Part shown: positions 18,357 to 22,915 of the stretch, one piece after another
Layout: each line of letters opens with the position of its first letter
Position numbering within the stretch: position 1 is the first letter of the stretch
IMG/VR virus record: IMGVR_UViG_3300009508_000067
Span: 1 to 22,915 of that record
Length of the DNA stretch: 22,915 nt
Source of the DNA: a virus
Direction: 5' to 3' (one strand)
The notes under the pieces: model-generated
Database searches by the model: none
The model's input: the letters and a program-made list of their open reading frames with translations, nothing else
What the model was told of the DNA's origin: nothing
Made by a program: the position numbers and the translations under genes

Positions 18357-18366
18357 AACTTTTTTT
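18334..18366 (+). terminator. Weak candidate intrinsic terminator
   Basis: TTTTAAC (18334-18340) can pair with GTTGAAA (18352-18358) through seven pairs including one G-U, around an 11-base loop, followed at once by C and seven T. The stem is AT-rich and weak, and it overlaps the stop of the 58-codon gene. It would separate that gene from the SSB operon. Confidence 0.3.
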
Positions 18367-18435
18367 AGTACGCGATTATAAGAACTGAAAGTAATTTCAA
18401 GGTAAACAATTTAAAAATTTAAACAACTAAAAGGT
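18367..18435 (+). promoter_or_regulatory. Leader of the gp32-like gene, possible translational operator
   Basis: The leader contains TGAAA-GTAA-TTTCA (18386-18399), a 5-bp stem with a GNRA-type loop. About 36 bases of nearly structureless A/T-rich sequence follow up to the start, including AAAAGG next to the ATG. T4 gp32 represses its own translation by binding an AU-rich leader nucleated at a structured element, so the arrangement is suggestive. No pseudoknot pairing was found by eye. Confidence 0.3.
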
Positions 18436-19350
18436 ATGAGTGATTCATTTGACATTTTTAACTTAGGTGTGGAAGACGTAGAAACCCACCAAGTACAAGC
18501 AAGTAGTTCTACTAACGAGATCTACAAACCAACCGCAGACGACGGTAAAGACGGAACTTACAAAGCATTAATTCGTTTTGTTCCTAATCCAGAAAACCCT
18601 CGCAATTCCCTAATCCAAAAATACGTACACTGGCTAACTAACTCAAGCGGTGATGGTAAACTAGTTGATAGTCCATCTACTGTTGGTGAGAAATGTCCTA
18701 TTGCAGATGTATTTTGGAAGCTACGTAAATCAGATTCAGCTGTTGACCGCAAGTCTTCAGAGAAATTGAAAAGACGTCAGCAATATTATGCACTAATCAA
18801 GATCATTAAAGATCCACAGAACCCAGATCTAGAAGGTACTTACAAAGTATTTAAATTTGGTTATAAGATCAAAGAGAAGATTGATGCAGAATTGAAACCA
18901 GACTTTGGTGAACCAACACAAGTATTTGACCTTTTTGAAGGTAAGAACTTTGAGTTAATCATTACTCGCCAAGGTGACTACAACAACTATGACAAGTCTA
19001 AATTCTCAGCAAGTAAATCAGCTATTATTATGGGTGATGCACCAGCAGAGCGTAACAAAGAGACCATGACAACAATTAAGGCTGAGCTAGAAGCTGCTCC
19101 TTCCTTAAAGGGTTATGATTACCAAGCATGGGATGAAGATACAAGATCTTTCGTTAATGACGTATTGAGAATGTACATCAATCCAGGCAGCTCTATCGCT
19201 GAGATGACATCGAGTGCTCCTAAAAAAGCAACACAGTCGGCAACTGCGGTAGCAGAAAAGCCAGTGGAAGCTCCAGCAAAAACAGAATCAACTTCAAGCG
19301 TTTCATCTGATGACGATCTAGATTCTTTTTTGAATGACCTCGACATCTAA
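18436..19350 (+). CDS. 32: gp32-like single-stranded DNA-binding protein
   Basis: The 304-residue product matches T4 gp32 (301 aa) in length and plan. The N-terminal basic or cooperativity region is followed by an OB-fold core with DGKDGTYKALIRFVPNPENP (36-55) and KYVHWLTNSSGDGKLVDSP (62-80). A conserved aromatic-rich region includes QQYYALIKIIKDPQNPDLEG (115-134) and KFGYKIKEKID (140-150). A low-complexity Ala/Thr/Lys linker and the acidic tail SSDDDLDSFLNDLDI come last. The tail in T4 recruits primase, UvsY and Dda. The T4 zinc site needs one His and three Cys. Here only His65 and Cys87 remain and the protein has a single Cys, so zinc binding at that site is probably lost. The downstream primase gene overlaps it by 17 bases. 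Confidence 0.92.
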   Translation: MSDSFDIFNLGVEDVETHQVQASSSTNEIYKPTADDGKDGTYKALIRFVPNPENPRNSLIQKYVHWLTNSSGDGKLVDSPSTVGEKCPIADVFWKLRKSDSAVDRKSSEKLKRRQQYYALIKIIKDPQNPDLEGTYKVFKFGYKIKEKIDAELKPDFGEPTQVFDLFEGKNFELIITRQGDYNNYDKSKFSASKSAIIMGDAPAERNKETMTTIKAELEAAPSLKGYDYQAWDEDTRSFVNDVLRMYINPGSSIAEMTSSAPKKATQSATAVAEKPVEAPAKTESTSSVSSDDDLDSFLNDLDI

Positions 19351-20410
19351 TATACAACTTACTGAAGAGTTAAAGGATAAAATAAGGTATGCACTTAAAG
19401 AAGTAGTATCTCAAAAACATCCTGAACCTAACAAGAAGCTACTAAAGGACATGCATGGGCGAATAACCCTTGCATGTCCCTATTGTGGCGACTCCTACAA
19501 AGATGATACCGCCAAGCGTGGTAACATATTCTGGGATACATTACAGTACCATTGTTATAACTGCAACCACCACACAAATCTTTATACTTTTTTAAAGGAT
19601 CATGATATTAAAATGTCGAATAGCGATGACTCTTTTTTGGTCATTGACTACATTCAACAAAATAAGATACAAGTAAATCCCGAGTCAGTTTTAAAACATC
19701 AAGGTCTTGAAGAGATCCATAATTTAGCAATTGATATCGATGACTTTAAAAAACATTTTAAGGCAAAACCGATAGTACCCGGTGACTGGATATGGTTTCA
19801 ATTAAAGGCAAGATTACTCCACAATAGAGTAGATGATTTTCTTTATTCAGAAAAAGAACATCGTTTATGGATATTAAACTTTAGTACTGATAACAAAATT
19901 ATAGGAGCACAAACACGTAGAATGAAAGGTTATGGTCAAAGATATCTAACATATGATTTACCTAAAATATATGAAGAAATGGGTAAACCACTAGATATGA
20001 CAAATGATGAGTTAAATAACTTGACCAAGATATCTACACTATTTGGTATTATGCAATTAAACTTTCAAAGACCCATTACAATGTTCGAGGGGCCATTAGA
20101 TGCTAAGTTTATGACCAACTCACTGGCGCTAGCTACCGCTGGTAGATCAACAGATGATTTTGATGAGATACCAACAGTCAGGTACATGTTTGATAATGAT
20201 GTAACAGGTAAAAAGAAGATGGCTGAGAAGCTTAAGAAAGGACGACCAGTATTTATGTGGTCTAAATTTCTTAAGGAAAATAAGCTAGATACATATAATA
20301 TTAAAGATCTAAATGACTTAATATTGAAATGTTTTGAGCTTAAAATCAACGCTCACAAAAAGATCGATCAATATTTCACATCAAGTCAATTGGATCTATG
20401 GTACGTATAG
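19334..20410 (+). CDS. 61: DNA primase (T4 gp61-like)
   Basis: The 358-residue product makes RNA primers for lagging-strand synthesis with the replicative helicase. An N-terminal zinc-binding domain has CPYC (48-51) and CYNC (74-77). A Toprim-type catalytic region has the conserved Glu in FEGPLDAKF (251-259), the metal-binding DND in MFDNDVTG (285-292), and the KDLND motif (324-328). The length is close to T4 gp61 (342 aa). The ATG at 19334 lies inside the end of the SSB gene, and the 17-base overlap indicates coupled translation. Its C-terminus overlaps the next small gene by 13 bases. Confidence 0.9.
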   Translation: MTSTSNIQLTEELKDKIRYALKEVVSQKHPEPNKKLLKDMHGRITLACPYCGDSYKDDTAKRGNIFWDTLQYHCYNCNHHTNLYTFLKDHDIKMSNSDDSFLVIDYIQQNKIQVNPESVLKHQGLEEIHNLAIDIDDFKKHFKAKPIVPGDWIWFQLKARLLHNRVDDFLYSEKEHRLWILNFSTDNKIIGAQTRRMKGYGQRYLTYDLPKIYEEMGKPLDMTNDELNNLTKISTLFGIMQLNFQRPITMFEGPLDAKFMTNSLALATAGRSTDDFDEIPTVRYMFDNDVTGKKKMAEKLKKGRPVFMWSKFLKENKLDTYNIKDLNDLILKCFELKINAHKKIDQYFTSSQLDLWYV

Positions 20411-20619
20411 AAGATATTAGTAATATGGTTGAAGACAACTTAGACGATTTTCAAAGAGACAGTGATAGATTTAAAGGTATGAAACTCTTAATTGATTTTC
20501 AACCATTAGATCTTACAGTTAATTCACCAGATATAGAGTTTCCAAAACCCAAATTTAAAAAGAGACAAATAATCTCTAAGTTTATCAAACCAGATCCTAG
20601 CAAGAAATCATTATTTTAG
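20398..20619 (+). CDS. Small protein of unknown function between primase and UvsY
   Basis: A 73-codon gene starts at an ATG inside the last codons of the primase gene (13-base overlap) and ends one base before the UvsY start. The first half is acidic and helical (EDISNMVEDNLDDFQRDSDR). The second half is proline-rich and strongly basic (FPKPKFKKRQ, KFIKPDPSKKSLF). No family is recognised. The tight overlap on both sides shows it is a genuine operon member, and the basic tail could contact nucleic acid or an acidic partner such as the SSB tail. That last point is speculation. Confidence 0.7.
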   Translation: MVRIEDISNMVEDNLDDFQRDSDRFKGMKLLIDFQPLDLTVNSPDIEFPKPKFKKRQIISKFIKPDPSKKSLF

Positions 20620-20620
20620 T

Positions 20621-21043
20621 ATGAGCAAAGAGAATATATTAGCATTAGATAGGAAATTAAGTAGTCAAAGAACAGAGTGGACCAATATTATTAAAGGGCT
20701 ATCTCAGAGTTTAAGAAACTTAAATACCATGGAGGAAACTATTGCTGAAGTTCTTTCTTCTCGCCAATCATTAGTTGAGCAGATATCATACTTAAATATG
20801 AAAGTTAAGGAACAAAAGAATAAAGTTAATGTCAGGTACCGAGAAGCGTATATTAGATATTATGAATACGATTACAAATTAGGCGAAAAACAAAAAGAGA
20901 AGTTTATTGAAACCGATCTCGCCGACGAAAATATGATACTATCTCATTTAGAAAACCAAGTGGAATTCTTTAGAGACTCGGTTAAGACCCTAGATAATAT
21001 GGGCTTTGCCATTCGTAATAGACTTGCATTAAAAGATCTATAA
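20621..21043 (+). CDS. uvsY: UvsY-like recombination mediator
   Basis: The 140-residue helical protein is close to T4 UvsY (137 aa). The best local match is the C-terminal signature DNMGFAIRNRLALKDL, comparable with the SRGFAIKH segment of T4 UvsY, preceded by an alternating acidic/hydrophobic helix (SHLENQVEFFRDSVKTL). The middle contains many Tyr and Lys residues (RYREAYIRYYEYDYKLGEKQ), plausible for DNA contact. UvsY helps the UvsX recombinase displace gp32 from single strands. It lies directly upstream of a UvsW-like helicase gene; in T4 uvsY and uvsW are also neighbours. Start at ATG 20621, one base after the previous stop. Confidence 0.8.
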   Translation: MSKENILALDRKLSSQRTEWTNIIKGLSQSLRNLNTMEETIAEVLSSRQSLVEQISYLNMKVKEQKNKVNVRYREAYIRYYEYDYKLGEKQKEKFIETDLADENMILSHLENQVEFFRDSVKTLDNMGFAIRNRLALKDL

Positions 21044-21068
21044 CGAAAAATAAAAATGCTCTAACAAT

Positions 21069-22577
21069 GTGGAGCTTAGTTTAACTGAAAACAAACAGTT
21101 GCTTCGTATTGATGTAGCAACTGAATTAGAATTAGAACAACTCAATATTTCTCTTAATAAGAGGATTGAGTCATGGCGTTTCAACCCCTTAGTTAAAAAA
21201 GGGTTGTGGGACGGTTATGTTTCCTATATTAAAGATGATAAGTGGATTCCTTCCGGTCTATGGAGAGAAGTCATGGGTATATGCAAGGACTATAAATTTG
21301 AGTTTAAACTCGAAGGTATTACAGAAATATTCGATACCAATATTAATCAAGAAAAGTTTACCCAATGGGCAATTGATTTCTTTGAAAAATCAGAAATTAC
21401 CCCGAGAGACTATCAAATAGAGGCTGCATTCAATATTCTAAAATTTAAAAGATGTTTAAGTGAATTGGCAACTTCTGCTGGTAAAACACTCATCTCTTTT
21501 TTAACAGTTGCATATCTACTAGAAAAGCAAAAGGCAGGAAAAATACTATTCATCGTGCCCAATGTTTCTTTGGTTGTACAGGCTAGCGAAGATTTCCTAG
21601 ATTATAATTACAGGAATGCAATAGATATTAAAGTACAGCAGATTTATAGCGGCCAAAAAATTAGGCCAGGTAGAAATGTTATTATCGGTACATATCAGTC
21701 TCTTGTTAAAAAAGAAAAGGCATATTTTGAACAATTCGACGCAGTTATTGTCGATGAAACCCACAAAGCAAAATCAGCTTCTATTAAAACCATCTTACAA
21801 AAATGTGTTAACGCAGAATACAAGTATGGTTTATCTGGTACTATACCAAAAGAAGGTACATTAGATAGGCTAACACTTATGGCATATACAGGTCCATTAA
21901 TTACAGAGATTAGTGCAAACTATCTACAAAATGAGGGGCATATCGCAGGATGTAAAGTAAAAATTATAAAAATGGACTATGCTCCGCAATCTACTAAAGA
22001 TGCGTTTAGAGAAATGTCCCAAAACAGATATGAAAGCAAAGATGTTTTTAAGTTTGAGCAGAATTATGTTATCAATTCACCAGGCCGCCTTAACTTTATT
22101 ACTAGTATTATTTCCAGAGTACGCGGTAATAGTCTCGTCCTTTTCCATCGCATTGAGCATGGTAAAAAAATATATGAAAAACTTCGCAGAGAAAGTGATA
22201 AAACAGTTTACTATGTTGATGGAGGTATTGATCAAGATATTCGCGAAGAACATAAGAAAAAAATGGAGGCAGGTGAAGATGTCGTCATAGTCGCTTCATA
22301 CGGTACCTTCTCTACGGGTATCTCGATTAAGAAAATACATAACATCTTCTTTACAGAATCATTTAAATCAGAGGTAATTATTAGACAATCAATTGGTAGA
22401 GGTCTGAGACAACATAGCTCAAAGGACTCTGTTAATATTATTGATTTTGTAGATGATTTATCTTCTCAGGACTGGGATAATTATTTAATGCGACATGCAA
22501 AGGAGCGTCAACGCATCTATAGAGAACAGAAATTCAAATACGATATTAAAAATGTCGATTTTGAAGGAGATATATAA
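21069..22577 (+). CDS. uvsW: UvsW-like superfamily 2 DNA helicase
   Basis: The 502-residue product remodels branched DNA such as stalled forks, R-loops and Holliday junctions. The N-terminus (residues 8-66, LLRIDVATELELEQL, WRFNPLVKKGLWDGYVSY) matches the UvsW-specific substrate-recognition domain. RDYQ (113-116) is the Q-like motif. Walker A is ATSAGKT (134-140), Walker B is DETH (229-232), motif III is SGTIP (256-260), and motif VI is RQSIGRGLRQH (439-449). Length agrees with T4 UvsW (about 500 aa). The start is GTG at 21069: an in-frame stop lies at 21051-21053, and an overlapping ATG at 21067 is in another frame that closes after five codons. The last codons overlap a promoter-like element. 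Confidence 0.9.
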   Translation: MELSLTENKQLLRIDVATELELEQLNISLNKRIESWRFNPLVKKGLWDGYVSYIKDDKWIPSGLWREVMGICKDYKFEFKLEGITEIFDTNINQEKFTQWAIDFFEKSEITPRDYQIEAAFNILKFKRCLSELATSAGKTLISFLTVAYLLEKQKAGKILFIVPNVSLVVQASEDFLDYNYRNAIDIKVQQIYSGQKIRPGRNVIIGTYQSLVKKEKAYFEQFDAVIVDETHKAKSASIKTILQKCVNAEYKYGLSGTIPKEGTLDRLTLMAYTGPLITEISANYLQNEGHIAGCKVKIIKMDYAPQSTKDAFREMSQNRYESKDVFKFEQNYVINSPGRLNFITSIISRVRGNSLVLFHRIEHGKKIYEKLRRESDKTVYYVDGGIDQDIREEHKKKMEAGEDVVIVASYGTFSTGISIKKIHNIFFTESFKSEVIIRQSIGRGLRQHSSKDSVNIIDFVDDLSSQDWDNYLMRHAKERQRIYREQKFKYDIKNVDFEGDI

Positions 22578-22579
22578 TA
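22569..22579 (+). promoter_or_regulatory. Candidate late-type promoter element at the end of uvsW
   Basis: An exact GATATATAATA overlaps the last two codons and stop of the helicase gene, 42 bases upstream of the ATG at 22611. It could give the last gene its own transcription independent of the replication operon. Confidence 0.5.
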
Positions 22580-22610
22580 AAATAATAACATATAAAAATA
22601 AAACAATAAT

Positions 22611-22915
22611 ATGCAAAAGTTAAAATCATTTGATCAATTTGCTACCGAAGCAAAGATTTCTCAAACTAGACACTTAGAAGAAGAAAAGATCGTAAAAAGA
22701 ACTAATGAAGCAGAGGCTTTTAAAGCACTCTTATCTGAATTTAAAGTAGCTTCAATCAAAGAATTGACAGAAGAGCAAAGATCAGAATTTTTTAATAGAT
22801 TAAGAGGTGCTGAAATTAACGAAGCAGTTACACTTATCGAAGAGGGCACAAGAGGTCAATTTGGTAAAATAGATAAGAAAGGTAATATCACTTCAATTTA
22901 TACACATTACGATTC
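22611..22915 (+). CDS. Protein with capsid-targeting-like N-terminus, 3'-truncated
   Basis: An ATG at 22611 after an A/T-rich leader opens a frame with no stop before the window ends, giving 101 codons so far. It begins MQKLKSFDQFATEAKI. The Phe-x-x-Phe-x-x-Glu-Ala spacing resembles the N-terminal capsid-targeting sequence of T4 packaged proteins, with a potential prohead-protease site after Glu13. The rest is charged and helical (residues about 32-75, including EEQRSEFFNRLRGAEINEA), then GTRGQFGKIDKKGNITSIY. It may be an internal head protein or a scaffold-like component. The full length and C-terminus are not visible. Confidence 0.7.
   Translation, partial: MQKLKSFDQFATEAKISQTRHLEEEKIVKRTNEAEAFKALLSEFKVASIKELTEEQRSEFFNRLRGAEINEAVTLIEEGTRGQFGKIDKKGNITSIYTHYD

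Noticed and set aside
21979-22290. 103-codon + strand frame inside the helicase gene
   Set aside because: It is a shadow of the helicase in another frame; the helicase frame carries all conserved motifs across this interval.

Overview
The window looks like part of the genome of a T4-like tailed phage (myovirus-type Caudoviricetes) of a Bacteroidota host, probably a marine flavobacterium. A T4-type replication and recombination set is recognisable: a gp32-like single-strand binding protein, a gp61-like primase, a UvsY-like mediator and a UvsW-like helicase. The host assignment is an inference. The DNA is AT-rich, most starts are preceded by A/T-rich stretches such as AATAAAAATG rather than a Shine-Dalgarno sequence (typical of Bacteroidota), and one gene encodes a BACON-like domain, a family concentrated in Bacteroidota and their phages. 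Every gene is on the + strand and tightly packed, with several overlaps or stop/start abutments.

Region 1 (1-16992) is virion structure and host contact. It holds a 5'-truncated tail/baseplate-like protein with coiled coil and FN3-like parts, and a 2349-residue giant with a Pro/Thr stalk, Ig-like domains and four cysteine-bounded modules. A TTG-started small gene follows the giant in the same frame after a single stop. Next come a collagen-like tail fibre with a Pro/Thr stalk, and a BACON/Pro-Thr/Gly protein that ends in a Hint (hedgehog/intein) self-processing domain. A membrane-anchored coiled-coil protein, a large structural protein and a probable tail-tube-fold protein complete the region.

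Region 2 (17009-18356) holds a small glycine-zipper protein whose N-terminus resembles the T4 capsid-targeting sequence, a RuvC-like resolvase, and a 58-codon orphan gene in an otherwise sparse 407-base interval.

Region 3 (18436-22577) is the replication/recombination operon: gp32-like SSB, primase, an unknown 73-residue protein, UvsY and UvsW. The SSB coats single strands, the primase makes primers, UvsY would load the recombinase, and UvsW and the RuvC-like nuclease would process branched intermediates. A second protein with a capsid-targeting-like N-terminus starts at 22611 and runs off the window.

Two signals stand out. First, a Hint domain sits at the end of a BACON/stalk phage protein with no canonical splice nucleophile after its terminal His-Asn, suggesting a cleaved or covalently transferred receptor-binding or decoration protein. 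Second, the exact 11-mer GATATATAATA occurs four times, each 42-65 bases upstream of a gene start, and looks like a phage late-type promoter element.
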